64,000 nucleotides of DNA from Acidimicrobiia bacterium (GCA_012960315.1 DUBN01000079.1:1-64000); one strand, 5' to 3'. Shown: positions 43,784 through 52,909, counted from the stretch's first letter. Program-made: numbers and translations. The notes: generated from the sequence alone by a model not told the origin.

Positions 43784-45439
43784 TTAGCAACCGCCGTTCT
43801 CCTTGTCCCAAGCACAGTTGGGGGATCCGCCGTTGCCGTCGACGATATCGCCGACGATAACCCAGGTCTGACCGGTTGCGTCAAACTTACTGAAGTCGGA
43901 GCCTTCAATCGCAAAGGCGTCATCGTTGCCGTTCAACTCGTAGGCGACACCGTCCATCAATTGCGGATGGTAGATATCAATGCTTCGAGCAGCAAGCATG
44001 AGGTTGGTTCGACTCAGTCCTCCAGGCAGCGCATCCGCTACACGGAGTGACTCAGTCCATGGGACGGCGAAGAAGTAACCGGTCGCCAGTAGTGAAATCG
44101 ACGGATCAAGCCCGCCCGCTTTCAAGGTTTCGTTCAGGAACGCTATGAACGGCTCGTCAGCGTACTGGGGATCTGTCGAGTCTTTGACGCCGCCGCCAAC
44201 AACCCACCAGTTATCAGCTGCCATTCCAGCCGGGGCCATGTATGCCGCAATTCCCTTACATACCGAAGGAGTGAATGCTGCCGAAAGACGCTCGAGAAGA
44301 CCTGAGGCCTCTACTTCCTGAATTGCCAACAGACACGGGTTACCTGCGGTCATCGAAATGAACACATCAGGGTCAAACGCCGCGATGGTAGTCACCTCGT
44401 TGGTCAACGTCGGCGCTGCCGGGTCGTGACGAACCGGCAGATAGTCCGAAACTACATCCGGGTTGTTCTCCGCGTAGTACTCGAAGCCCTTCTCGTAAGC
44501 CAAACCGAAGTCGTTGTCCATGACTAGGCCAGCAACCGTGACTGGAAGTTCGTCAGCAAGGTTGGTCTTAATCCACGTTCCCCACAGAACAGCTTCAGTC
44601 AGATAGGACATCTGGTTGCTTGTGGTCCATGGATGGTTGACCGGGTCGCCCCATGCAGGGTGACCTGACGCGTAGAACAGGTGCGGTACGCATTCCTTAT
44701 TGATCTTGTCGTATACCGCTAGGCCGTTCGGCGAACCAAGTCCATGGAGGGCGAAAATGTTCGCTGACTCAATCAGTTCGTCCACGAACTCAATGGTCTG
44801 GGCTGCGACGTAACCATCGTCCTTGATGATCATCTTGAGCTTACGGCCCCCGATGCCACCTAATTCGTCGTTAATCCAGTTCCAATAGTTTTCCCAACCC
44901 ACTGAAATGTTGCCGTAAGCAGCAAGGTTGCCTGACTGCACGGTCGTTTGGCCGACACGAATTTCATCGTCCAGAAGGCCATTAGTGTTCGACCAGTCTC
45001 CTGGGCAATCGTTGAGGTCAGCCTCAAAACCAGCCGGGCCGCGGAGAATGTTGTCGTCACCGACACCCCATTCGCCTGCTTCCATTTTCTCGGTGATCTC
45101 ATCGATCATGAGTTGGCGGCGATAGGCCGCTTCTTCCCAGATACCGTCAAGGGTGGAGCGATCGAAGGTAGGCGCATCTTCGTCTACTTCTTCTTCAGTA
45201 TCTTCACCCGATACGGCTTTTTCGATGGCGTCCTGCGACAACCCGCCAGCTTCTTCTTCTTCTTCTTCTTCTGCTTCGTCGGCATCGTCGGCATCGTCGC
45301 TGCTCGAAGCAGCCGCGGTGTCAGAACCGCTACTGCTCGAAGAGTCATCGTCGCTATCGCTGCCGCCACATGCTGCGGCGACCATAGCGAACGCAAAAAG
45401 CACCGCCAACAAACGCAAAATCTTGCGTCTGAATCCCAT
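43784..45439 (-). CDS. Liv-type ABC transporter substrate-binding lipoprotein (copy 1)
   Basis: The 551-residue protein has a lipoprotein signal (MGFRRKILRLLAVLFAFAMV, then AAAC with the acylated Cys at 24). A Ser/Asp/Glu-rich linker follows to about residue 90, including seven Glu in a row. The rest is a type I periplasmic-binding fold of the branched-chain amino acid group: QTTVQSGNLAAYGN near residue 160 and GLVMDNDFGLAYEKGFE near residue 305. It is larger than LivK because of the linker and an extra segment before the fold. ATG 45439 has a GAGGGGGAG site and matches the start of copy 2. ATG 45478 in frame is also preceded by AGGGGACT and would add 13 residues. Confidence 0.87.
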   Translation of the reverse strand: MGFRRKILRLLAVLFAFAMVAAACGGSDSDDDSSSSSGSDTAAASSSDDADDADEAEEEEEEEAGGLSQDAIEKAVSGEDTEEEVDEDAPTFDRSTLDGIWEEAAYRRQLMIDEITEKMEAGEWGVGDDNILRGPAGFEADLNDCPGDWSNTNGLLDDEIRVGQTTVQSGNLAAYGNISVGWENYWNWINDELGGIGGRKLKMIIKDDGYVAAQTIEFVDELIESANIFALHGLGSPNGLAVYDKINKECVPHLFYASGHPAWGDPVNHPWTTSNQMSYLTEAVLWGTWIKTNLADELPVTVAGLVMDNDFGLAYEKGFEYYAENNPDVVSDYLPVRHDPAAPTLTNEVTTIAAFDPDVFISMTAGNPCLLAIQEVEASGLLERLSAAFTPSVCKGIAAYMAPAGMAADNWWVVGGGVKDSTDPQYADEPFIAFLNETLKAGGLDPSISLLATGYFFAVPWTESLRVADALPGGLSRTNLMLAARSIDIYHPQLMDGVAYELNGNDDAFAIEGSDFSKFDATGQTWVIVGDIVDGNGGSPNCAWDKENGGC

Positions 45440-45537
45440 AAATACTCCCCCTCGGGTGAATTGACCAGGAAACCCCATCTGAGTCCCCTAAATAAGCGAC
45501 CGTTAAATCGCTGCGCTTACCGTAGTAGGCCGACAAG

Positions 45538-45558
45538 ACCCTGTCGCCCTCACAGGGT
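45538..45558. repeat. Perfect inverted repeat ACCCTGT-N7-ACAGGGT
   Basis: The two 7-base arms are exact complements around a 7-base spacer, 99 bases before the copy 1 start codon. The repeat directly abuts the first 30-base direct repeat. No U-run follows on either strand, so it looks more like an operator or leader hairpin than a terminator. Confidence 0.65.
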
Positions 45559-45588
45559 TTTCGTAACAGTTCACGCACGAAAAAGCTG
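45559..45588. repeat. 30-base direct repeat, unit 1
   Basis: This is identical over 30 bases to 45623-45652. Each unit carries TTTCGT-N12-ACGAAA at its centre, a small inverted repeat that could be a protein-binding site, and the core CGTAACAGTTCAC. The units sit upstream of the copy 1 lipoprotein gene. Confidence 0.8.
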
Positions 45589-45622
45589 AATTTGCTGGGG
45601 AAGACGCCTGGTCGCACAGGCA

Positions 45623-45652
45623 TTTCGTAACAGTTCACGCACGAAAAAGCTG
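45623..45652. repeat. 30-base direct repeat, unit 2
   Basis: This is the second exact copy, 64 bases from the first, start to start. It lies between unit 1 and the copy 2 terminator. The bases before both units are also similar (CACAGG), so a longer imperfect unit may have been duplicated. Confidence 0.8.
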
Positions 45653-45670
45653 GCTCTTTGGAAAAAGGGA

Positions 45671-45700
45671 AGGACCGCCGGGCCGAAACCCAGCGGTCCT
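45671..45700 (-). terminator. Intrinsic terminator of binding-protein copy 2
   Basis: AGGACCGCCGGG and CCCAGCGGTCCT pair with one mismatch around a 6-base loop. Read on the minus strand, TCCCTTTTTCC follows, giving a U-run. It lies 55 bases after the copy 2 stop. Its arm matches the stem at 43702, which ends copy 1, so stem and gene were probably duplicated together. Confidence 0.82.
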
Positions 45701-45754
45701 CACCTTGGCTAACTGCGAGCGTTCAAAGAACTCTCACATCATTGTCTTAACTAA

Positions 45755-47398
45755 TTATCGGCAACCGCCGTTGGCTTTGTCCCACGCGCAGGGTGGTGTT
45801 CCACCGTTGGCGTCAACAATGTCACCAACCATGACCCATGTCTGGTTCACGGCATCGAACTGGCTGTACTCGGAACCTTCAACGAAGTAGGCGTCCGCGT
45901 TGCCGTTAAGTTCGGTAACAAGACCGTCCAGGAGACCTGGGTGGTAGATCTTGAAGTTACGCAGAGCCAACATCAAGTTGGTCCTGCTAATACCGCCAGG
46001 GAGGGCATCAGCGATGCGGAATGCTTCAGTGAAGGCATATCCACGGAAGATACCTTCGCCCGTAAGCGAAATACCTGGGTCTTCACCGGCGTCTGAGATG
46101 AGGTCGCGTGCAAAGGCAATGAACGGCTCTTTCATCTTTACGCTGTCAGTGGTGTCTTTACCGCCACCGCCAACAATCCAGTAGTCCTGCGCTGCCATTC
46201 CAGCCGGAGCCATGTAAGCAGCAATTCCCTTACATACCGAAGGCGTGAATGCCGCTGACAGGCGCTCATAAAGACCAGAGGCCTCTACTTCTTGAATGGC
46301 CAGCAAGCAAGGGTTGCCTGCGGTCATGGAAATGAACACGTCAGGATCAAACGCAGCGATGGTTGTCACCTCGTTGGTGAGCGTTGGAGCGGCCGGGTCG
46401 TGACGAACCGGTAGGTATTCGCTTACAACGTCTGGGTTGTTGTCGACATACGCCTGGAAGCCCATTTCATAGGCAAGACCGAAGTCGTTGTCCATCACCA
46501 AACCGGCGACCTTGACTGGCAGTTCGTCAGCAAGGTTGACCTTGATCCACGTACCCCACAGCACAGCCTCAGTCGAATATGACATCTGGTAGCTGGTGGT
46601 CCATGGGTGGTTCACAGGGTCACCCCATGCTGGGTGACCTGAAAGATAGAACGGATGGGGAATGCATTCCTCGTTGATCTTGTCGTATACAGCAAGACCA
46701 TTCGGTGAACCGAGGCCTTGAATCAAGTGAATGTTGGCGGACTCAATGAGTTCGTCGACATATTCAATTGTTTGAGCAGAGACATAACCGTCATCCTTGA
46801 TGATGAATTCGATATCGCGACCACTGAGAACGTCAAGTGTGTCAATGTATTTGAACCAGATGTCCATTCCCACGCTGAGGTTGCCGTATGCGGCAAGGTT
46901 GCCTGATTGCACGGTCGTTTGACCGAAACGGATCTGATTGTCAGTAAGGCCTGCGTGATCATCCCAGTCTGCTGGGCATACGTTGAGGTCAACGTCCATG
47001 CCTTCTGGTCCAATCAGGTGGTTGGCGCTATTGACGCCCCACTCGCCGGCTTCCATCTTCTCGGTGATTTTGGCGATGATCGCGTCACGGCTGCAGTCAG
47101 CTTCAGCGAAGATCCCTTCGACATTTGAGCGATCAGAAGGACAGTCGCTTGCGACTTCTTCTTCCTCTTCGCCGTCATCCTCACCAGACACGGCTTTTTC
47201 AATCGCGTCTTGGCTCAGAGTGCCGCCTTCTTCTTCAGCTTCTTCAGCTTCGTCAGCTGCTTCAGCTTCGTCAGCAGATTCGCTAGAACTAGCGCTGCTA
47301 GACGAATCGTCGTCGTCGCTGCTACCGCACGCGGCCGCAACAAGTGCGAACGCGAACAGGACAGCGAGCAGACGCAACAAATTGCGTCGAATCTCCAT
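45755..47398 (-). CDS. Liv-type ABC transporter substrate-binding lipoprotein (copy 2)
   Basis: The 547-residue paralogue of copy 1 has the signal MEIRRNLLRLLAVLFAFALV and then AAAC with Cys at 24. An acidic Ser/Asp/Glu linker follows to about residue 85, and then the same type I binding fold. The stretch from DNDFGLAYE through CKGIAAYMAPAGMAA is almost identical to copy 1, whereas the regions around the start of the fold and the last 130 residues differ much more, so the two may bind different ligands. AAAGGGGACTCC precedes the ATG. No permease or ATPase gene adjoins. The LivH/LivM pair at 8-10 kb is the only such permease set in the window. Confidence 0.88.
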   Translation of the reverse strand: MEIRRNLLRLLAVLFAFALVAAACGSSDDDDSSSSASSSESADEAEAADEAEEAEEEGGTLSQDAIEKAVSGEDDGEEEEEVASDCPSDRSNVEGIFAEADCSRDAIIAKITEKMEAGEWGVNSANHLIGPEGMDVDLNVCPADWDDHAGLTDNQIRFGQTTVQSGNLAAYGNLSVGMDIWFKYIDTLDVLSGRDIEFIIKDDGYVSAQTIEYVDELIESANIHLIQGLGSPNGLAVYDKINEECIPHPFYLSGHPAWGDPVNHPWTTSYQMSYSTEAVLWGTWIKVNLADELPVKVAGLVMDNDFGLAYEMGFQAYVDNNPDVVSEYLPVRHDPAAPTLTNEVTTIAAFDPDVFISMTAGNPCLLAIQEVEASGLYERLSAAFTPSVCKGIAAYMAPAGMAAQDYWIVGGGGKDTTDSVKMKEPFIAFARDLISDAGEDPGISLTGEGIFRGYAFTEAFRIADALPGGISRTNLMLALRNFKIYHPGLLDGLVTELNGNADAYFVEGSEYSQFDAVNQTWVMVGDIVDANGGTPPCAWDKANGGCR

Positions 47399-47570
47399 GT
47401 GGAGTCCCCTTTAGGTTTAATTTGTTTTGCTTAGTGGCCAACCATTCCCACGGAACAGTTGACCGGGTCACGCTAGGCCCCCGTTAAGCCAAGTACGAAT
47501 CGAAACCCCCTATTTGCGCGACTTGTCACAAAATCGCAAAGGAGGCCTTTGGGGGCCGTAAGTTGGGTAA

Positions 47571-48488
47571 ATGGATTGGGGAGTGCATTTACCGCACCTA
47601 GGAAGAGACGTTGGGCGTGATTCGTTGATCGGATTCGCTCAAGCAGCAGAAAAAATCGGGATTCATTCGGCGTGGGCCAGCGATCACGTGTGTTGGCCAG
47701 CACAATTCGAGTCGAAATACCCTTACAGCAGCGACGGCTCTTTCCCTGCTCCATCTGGTCTTGGATGGCTCGATCCCATCGGCACGTTGCTTTTTGTTGC
47801 CGGCTGCACCGAACAGATCCGGCTGGGGTTCACGGTTCTCATTCTTCCTTACCGGCAGCCCGTAGCGACCGCCAAACAACTCGCGACTATTGATGTGGTG
47901 TCCGAAGGGAGACTCATCTTGGGAGTCGGAGTCGGGTGGATGCGCGAAGAAGCTCAAGTCCTCGGTATGCCTTGGGACAACCGCGGGCGCCGCTCCGACG
48001 AACAGTTAGAAATTTTCGAGGCACTGTTCCAAGAAGAAACCCCTTCCTACGATGGCACCTACTATTCGTTCCCGCAGGTTCGATTTGAACCCAAGCCAAT
48101 CCAGCAGCCACTCCCTGTATGGGTGGGGGGTAATAGTCCGGCAGCCTTTAGACGCACGGCTCGTTTCGGTCACGCTTTTCATGCCGCATTCGAACCATTG
48201 GATGTTGTGGAAAAAGAATGGGAACAGGTTCGCGAAGCGTGTGAGGCAATCACTCGAGACCCCGACGAACTGGATCTATCGCTTCGCATGTTTTTGGATC
48301 CTAGTGAGGCCATGGAACCTGCGAAGTCGATCGGCGGATCCGTAGATCAAATGGTTGACACGATCGGACTTTGCCAAGAAATAGGGATCACACATATTCT
48401 TCTTGACCCAGTCGCCAGAGGCGGAATCGATGGCCGACTAGATGCTCTAGCTGACTTTATGAGCGACGTTGCATCGCAGATCAAATGA
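47571..48488 (+). CDS. F420-dependent LLM-class oxidoreductase (TIGR03619-like)
   Basis: The 305-residue luciferase-like protein has WGVHLPHLGRD at the start, AWASDHVCWP near residue 34, LGFTVLILPYRQPVATAKQLATID near residues 84-107, GRLILGVGVGWMREE near residue 112 and PLPVWVGGNSPAAFRRTARFG near residues 180-200. GVGVGWMREE is characteristic of actinobacterial F420-dependent members. The substrate is unknown. It is separated by 172 bases from the divergent lipoprotein gene. The S4-domain gene starts 7 bases after its stop. Confidence 0.86.
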   Translation: MDWGVHLPHLGRDVGRDSLIGFAQAAEKIGIHSAWASDHVCWPAQFESKYPYSSDGSFPAPSGLGWLDPIGTLLFVAGCTEQIRLGFTVLILPYRQPVATAKQLATIDVVSEGRLILGVGVGWMREEAQVLGMPWDNRGRRSDEQLEIFEALFQEETPSYDGTYYSFPQVRFEPKPIQQPLPVWVGGNSPAAFRRTARFGHAFHAAFEPLDVVEKEWEQVREACEAITRDPDELDLSLRMFLDPSEAMEPAKSIGGSVDQMVDTIGLCQEIGITHILLDPVARGGIDGRLDALADFMSDVASQIK

Positions 48489-48495
48489 GTCATTC

Positions 48496-48876
48496 GTGAC
48501 GGCCGAGTTTTGTCGCATAGACAGGTGGCTTTGGGCAGTTCGCGTTTTCCGTAGCCGGTCTATCTCAAAAGACGCTTGCGTTAGCGGATCGGTACGCATC
48601 AACACTGATTCAGTGAAACCCGCAGCCAAAGTAAAGATCGGCGACCGGGTCATGGTGCGAGTGAACGGCCACAAACGAGAGCTTGAGGTGATGAAGATTT
48701 TAGAAAAGCGCGTCAGTCCAGCTCTTGCCGCTCAGTGTTACCACGACCACACGCCCGTTCGACAACAACGCTCTACATCTTCTTCAGGAACCCAGGTTGC
48801 GAAGCGCGACCAAGGCTCGGGTCGACCAACGAAACGAGATAGACGTCGCATCGACCGGCTACGAAGAGCGCTATAA
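48496..48876 (+). CDS. S4-domain RNA-binding protein (Hsp15-like)
   Basis: The 126-residue protein has the S4 RNA-binding domain at about residues 7-60: RIDRWLWAVRVFRSR, then VSGSVRINTDSVKPAAKVKIGDRV. A Lys/Arg-rich C-terminal tail follows (TKRDRRRIDRLRRAL). This is the layout of Hsp15, which binds stalled 50S subunits with attached nascent chains. GTG 48496 is taken as the start; an in-frame TTG at 48469 would overlap the upstream gene. Confidence 0.83.
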   Translation: MTAEFCRIDRWLWAVRVFRSRSISKDACVSGSVRINTDSVKPAAKVKIGDRVMVRVNGHKRELEVMKILEKRVSPALAAQCYHDHTPVRQQRSTSSSGTQVAKRDQGSGRPTKRDRRRIDRLRRAL

Positions 48877-48904
48877 CCCACGCTACCGACTTACAGGAGG
48901 TACC

Positions 48905-49687
48905 TTGCCAGCGGTGAATCTTCCTTTACCAGTCGTTCTTGCTCACGCCCGCTTGGCTATGGACATGGTCACTGTCTCTGATGTGGAAGTTCCCAGCTCG
49001 GCATCACTGGCGTATGACGCTCAAGAGCAACTCATTGGGCTTGTGGATTCAGCACTTGTGGGATGGAAGGTAGGGGCGACGAGTTCAGCCAGCCAAGGGA
49101 TGCTCGGCGTCAAAACCCCCATTTGCGGGCCAGTTTTTGAACGCACGCTTGTCGAATCAGGGACCGAAATCGCTGTATCAAACTTTCATCATCGGCCTGG
49201 ATTGGAATCGGAGTTCGCATTCACGCTCGGCATGACCATCCGGCCCGGTGGGGCGGTGATGAATGCGAAGGCAGCGAGAGAAGTTGTTTCTGCTGTTCAT
49301 CCCGCGATCGAGCTTGTGTGTTCGCGGTTTGACAGCAACTTCGACGTTGACCCGGCGTTACTCGTCGCCGATGGTGCCCTTCACGCAGCATTGGTAGTCG
49401 GGCCCGGTACCGACCCCGACGAAGTTGAGGACTTGCGCACCCATCAGCTTCGCTCCCTTGTTAACAATGAAGAAATCGCGACCGGTACAGGAAATGAGGT
49501 CCTGGGTGATCCTTTCGAATCGTTGGCTTGGCTGTGTAATCACTTGAGCCGTCGAAGCTTGACGCTGCATGCGGGAAGCATCGTGACCACAGGAGCTGCA
49601 ACAGGGCTACATCTCACCAGCGCTGACCAGCTCTTCACGACAGACGGCGGGAACCTCGGTTCTGTGAGTCTGAATTTGATGGGATAA
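48905..49687 (+). CDS. 2-keto-4-pentenoate hydratase-like protein (FAH superfamily)
   Basis: The 260-residue protein has GWKVGATSSASQGMLGVKTPICGPV near residues 54-78, FHHRPGLESEFAFTLG near residues 96-111 (ExE metal residues), HPAIELVCSRF near residue 134 and ASIVTTG-like GSIVTTGAATG near residue 228. These are hallmarks of MhpD/XylJ-type hydratases that add water to dienoates in meta-cleavage pathways. The perfect AGGAGG at 48895-48900 points to TTG 48905 as the start, and a longer frame from 48725 is rejected. The MFS gene follows after 4 bases, possibly the importer for its pathway. Confidence 0.83.
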   Translation: MPAVNLPLPVVLAHARLAMDMVTVSDVEVPSSASLAYDAQEQLIGLVDSALVGWKVGATSSASQGMLGVKTPICGPVFERTLVESGTEIAVSNFHHRPGLESEFAFTLGMTIRPGGAVMNAKAAREVVSAVHPAIELVCSRFDSNFDVDPALLVADGALHAALVVGPGTDPDEVEDLRTHQLRSLVNNEEIATGTGNEVLGDPFESLAWLCNHLSRRSLTLHAGSIVTTGAATGLHLTSADQLFTTDGGNLGSVSLNLMG

Positions 49688-49691
49688 ACAC

Positions 49692-50957
49692 ATGCTTCCG
49701 GCACCGAGGTCGGAGCGGTTTCGAGGTTGGTCACTTCTCGGGCTCTCAACCCTCGCGATTTCTTTCACTCTTCCAGGTCAGACGATCGGCGTTTCATCCT
49801 TCGCTGAGCATCTGACTGACGACCTCAAGATCAGCTCAACCACTCTCTCTGCCGCCTACCTCATAGGCACCATCGTTGGTGCACTCACAATGCCTGCGTT
49901 CGGCCGATGGATTGACCGCGCGGGCGTGCGGAAAACGATGATCACCATAGCTACCGCTTTTTCGTTTGCAGTTGCCTATATGGGAACCGTGCGTCATTTA
50001 TGGATGCTCGTTGTCGGTTTCATTGGCATCAGAATGCTCGGTCAAGGCGCTTTGAGTTTGGTCAGCCAAACCAGCATTGCTCTCTGGTTTGACCAAAAAC
50101 GCGGGTTCGCTTTCGGTATTTCTATGACTGTGTCAGCGGGTCTAATGTCGCTCGGGCCTCTCGTTCTTACTTCGTTAATCGCTGGGTTCGGTTGGCGCTG
50201 GGCGTGGTGCATCGCCGGCGGGTGCATTTTCGTTGTGGTGGTACCCGTGACCTGGCGTTGGATGGAAGATCGCCCCGAGTCACTGGGACAACTACCAGAT
50301 GGCCTTTCCTCGGCCCTGGCCGAATCAGCTAAGAAAGTTCATCACTACACAGCGAAAGAGGCCATAGCAACGCAGGCGTTTTGGATCACGACTTCGGTGA
50401 TGGTGGTGTCTTCGGCTTTGCTGACTGGCGTGACGTTCCACCACTTCGCGCTAATGGAAGCGGCAGGGCTGACAACCGCTCAAGCAGCTACCGTTTTTAT
50501 TCCTCAAATGGTTGGGACCGTAGCCGCAGGGTTCCTCTGGGCGGGGCTTTCGGATCGAATGTCTCCGAGGGTCCTACTTGTCTCCTGTCAAGCTTCGCTC
50601 GTCGCAGCGCACCTTGCGTACGCAGGAGCTCAACCCGGGATTGGTGCAGCGATTTATTCGCTTCTTCTCGGAGTTAACGGCGGGTCGATCCGCGCTCTCG
50701 TATCGGTTCTTTACCCAAAATGGTTTGGCACCCAGCACATCGGCGCAATCCGGGGAGTCGCAACGGCATTTGGCGTCGGTGCGTCAGCTATCGGTCCCCT
50801 CATCGTCGCAGGAGGTTTCCAGATCACGGGAAATTATGTTCAACTCAGTTACATCCTGGCCACTATTCCTGCAGCGGCTATGGTCGCCGCCCTGTTTCTA
50901 AAGCCACCACAAAAATTTAAGCCAAAGACGGCGTTCCCCGAAACCGGCGTTCGGTAG
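49692..50957 (+). CDS. MFS transporter (monocarboxylate/oxalate-formate type)
   Basis: The 421-residue protein has twelve hydrophobic segments, [15 protein letters not shown] in loop 2-3 near residue 73, and the central loop with [20 protein letters not shown] near residue 215. It belongs to the same subfamily as the MFS protein at 32280-33542 (shared TAKEAIxTxAFW). It follows the hydratase-like gene by 4 bases, so they are probably co-expressed. It may import an organic or aromatic acid. Confidence 0.86.
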   Translation: MLPAPRSERFRGWSLLGLSTLAISFTLPGQTIGVSSFAEHLTDDLKISSTTLSAAYLIGTIVGALTMPAFGRWIDRAGVRKTMITIATAFSFAVAYMGTVRHLWMLVVGFIGIRMLGQGALSLVSQTSIALWFDQKRGFAFGISMTVSAGLMSLGPLVLTSLIAGFGWRWAWCIAGGCIFVVVVPVTWRWMEDRPESLGQLPDGLSSALAESAKKVHHYTAKEAIATQAFWITTSVMVVSSALLTGVTFHHFALMEAAGLTTAQAATVFIPQMVGTVAAGFLWAGLSDRMSPRVLLVSCQASLVAAHLAYAGAQPGIGAAIYSLLLGVNGGSIRALVSVLYPKWFGTQHIGAIRGVATAFGVGASAIGPLIVAGGFQITGNYVQLSYILATIPAAAMVAALFLKPPQKFKPKTAFPETGVR

Positions 50958-50968
50958 CGTCTTTCCGC

Positions 50969-52906
50969 GTGCTTACTGCAACCGCTCTCACCAAGACACA
51001 CGGCTCTAGACACCTTTTTCGCGACGTCAGCATTCAGTTGTCGTCCGGACGGCGGATAGCTCTGGTCGGCGCCAACGGCGTTGGCAAAACTACGTTGATC
51101 GAAATTCTTCTCGGAACGCAGGACCCCGACGCTGGGAATGTCCATCGCCCAACGAACCTCTCAATTGGCTATCTACCGCAGGAGCTCGAAGACGAGTTGA
51201 AGGGAAGCGTTCTAGAGGTAACTCTCCAGGGGGCAGCTCAAATCGTTGGTCTCCAACAACGTCTTCTAGAACTACAGGACCAACTCACCGGGCTTGAAGG
51301 TCCCGACCAAGATCAGTTGCTAAGCGAATACGGCGAAACTCAGAGCCAATTCGAACAGCTTGGTGGGTACGCCATCGAGTCGGAAGCCCAACGAGTACTG
51401 GCAGGACTGGGATTCGATCCGGAATCGGTTCGTCGCGATGTTCTTGAACTATCCGGCGGCTGGCGGATGCGTGTCGCTCTAGCCAAACTTCTCCTCGCTC
51501 AGCCCGACGTTTTGATCCTCGACGAACCTACAAATCATCTCGACGTCGATTCTGTTGCATGGCTTGAAGAGCAACTTTCAGTGTGGTCAGGGTGCATTCT
51601 TTTCGTCAGCCACGACCGAGACTTCATTGACTGTGTGGCAAATCGAGTCATCGAACTTGATGGTCATTCAAGCCATGAGTACGTCGGTGGGTTTTCCGAG
51701 TTCGTGGTAAGCCGAGAGACTCGGCTAGCTCAACTAGAGGCCGCGGCCGCACACCAAAACCGAAAGTTGGCTCACACTGAACGCTTCATCGAACGTTTCC
51801 GCTACAAGGCAAGTAAAGCGAGACAGGTCCAGAGCCGCGTAAAGGCCATTGAGCGCACCGATCGCATTCGGGTTCCGGATTCAAAAGAGTTGCAAGCGAA
51901 GTTTGAATTCCCGTTGCCGCGAAGGTCTTCGCGGGTCGTCGTTGAGTTCGAAAACGCAGCCGCGGGATATGACGACCAAACGGTGCTAAGTGAAGTTTCA
52001 CTCGTCATCGAAAGAGGAAGAAAAGTCGCGCTCGTTGGTCCAAACGGAGCAGGGAAAACAACTCTCTTGCGGCTGTTGTTGGGGGAACTCGAGGCAACGC
52101 AAGGAAAAGCTCGTCTCGGCAACAAAGTCGACTACGCGCGATTCGCTCAACATCTCACCGAAGTCTTCGATGCGCGTCGAACAGTCCTTCAAGAGTTCAA
52201 AGGCTCGATTGGAGATCCGGGTGAGAGGAACCTACGAACAGTTCTGGGAGGGTTCGGATTTCGAGGTGAACAAGTCGACCAAAAAATCGCCGATTTGTCG
52301 GGTGGTGAGCGCACCAGACTGGCGCTAGCAATCACGATGGCCAACCCGGTGAACCTTTTGATTCTCGATGAGCCAACCAACCATCTTGACCTTCCAAGTT
52401 GCGACCGTCTTGAAGACGCATTGAACGCCTACCCGGGAACCCTCATCCTCGTCACGCATGACCGGCATCTAATTCGCAACGTCGCCAATGCCTTAATAGT
52501 CGTCCGTAACGGAACAGCGACTTGGCACGAGGGAGTCGACGAAGACCTTCTGCGGCCAGTGCCGATGGTTGTTGAGCCTGGACGCGAATCGGCTACTTCT
52601 GCAAATCAACACAACGAAGCGCGCGAAGATCGAAAAAATGAAGCGCGTCGTCGAAACAAGATGCACGAAGCAACAAAAGGTTTACGAGGTGAACTCAGTC
52701 GAGCGGAGCGTTCCTGGGAAAAAGCTGAAGAGGAACTCGCGCAACTTCAAACCCAACTTGGTGATAGCTCAACCTACGAGGACCCGGAACTGGTGAGAGC
52801 CCTCGGTAAGCGACACGAAGAGTTAAAAGATAACGCTGCTGGCTTAATGGAAATGTACGAGACGATTCAACGCCGACTGGTCAGAAAAGAAGCAGAGTTC
52901 GATTAA
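50969..52906 (+). CDS. ABC-F family ATPase
   Basis: The 645-residue soluble protein has two ATPase domains: Walker [10 protein letters not shown] near residue 34 and GPNGAGKTT near residue 356, signatures LSGGWRMR near residue 162 and LSGGERTR near residue 439, and Walker [12 protein letters not shown] twice. The inter-domain linker (residues ~250-300) is charged, and a C-terminal coiled coil spans about 555-640. There are no membrane segments. ABC-F proteins act on the ribosome, relieving stalls or giving antibiotic protection. The C-terminal extension resembles the Uup type. The start is GTG 50969. Confidence 0.92.
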   Translation: MLTATALTKTHGSRHLFRDVSIQLSSGRRIALVGANGVGKTTLIEILLGTQDPDAGNVHRPTNLSIGYLPQELEDELKGSVLEVTLQGAAQIVGLQQRLLELQDQLTGLEGPDQDQLLSEYGETQSQFEQLGGYAIESEAQRVLAGLGFDPESVRRDVLELSGGWRMRVALAKLLLAQPDVLILDEPTNHLDVDSVAWLEEQLSVWSGCILFVSHDRDFIDCVANRVIELDGHSSHEYVGGFSEFVVSRETRLAQLEAAAAHQNRKLAHTERFIERFRYKASKARQVQSRVKAIERTDRIRVPDSKELQAKFEFPLPRRSSRVVVEFENAAAGYDDQTVLSEVSLVIERGRKVALVGPNGAGKTTLLRLLLGELEATQGKARLGNKVDYARFAQHLTEVFDARRTVLQEFKGSIGDPGERNLRTVLGGFGFRGEQVDQKIADLSGGERTRLALAITMANPVNLLILDEPTNHLDLPSCDRLEDALNAYPGTLILVTHDRHLIRNVANALIVVRNGTATWHEGVDEDLLRPVPMVVEPGRESATSANQHNEAREDRKNEARRRNKMHEATKGLRGELSRAERSWEKAEEELAQLQTQLGDSSTYEDPELVRALGKRHEELKDNAAGLMEMYETIQRRLVRKEAEFD

Positions 52907-52909
52907 GTC

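Larger units (their letters stand above)
45440..45754. promoter_or_regulatory. Intergenic region with direct and inverted repeats between the two binding-protein genes
   Basis: This gap holds no gene. It contains, from left to right, the ribosome sites of copy 1, a perfect 7-bp inverted repeat (45538-45558), two exact 30-base direct repeats (45559-45588 and 45623-45652) and the terminator of copy 2 (45671-45700). The promoter of copy 1 must lie here, but I could not pick convincing -35/-10 boxes. Part of the repeat recurs upstream of copy 2 at 47451-47463. Confidence 0.6.

Noticed and set aside
44948-45589. 213-codon plus-strand frame over the first lipoprotein gene
   Set aside because: It is antisense to the signal peptide and acidic linker, with a long Phe run that mirrors the Glu repeat; no family resemblance.
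45559-45652. Minimal CRISPR array (two 30-base repeats, 34-base spacer)
   Set aside because: Only two repeats, no cas genes, and the units lie in a promoter gap next to another inverted repeat; a regulatory duplication is simpler.
43784-47398. Recent gene conversion between the two lipoprotein genes
   Set aside because: The nearly identical protein core is encoded with many synonymous differences, so purifying selection fits better than recent copying.
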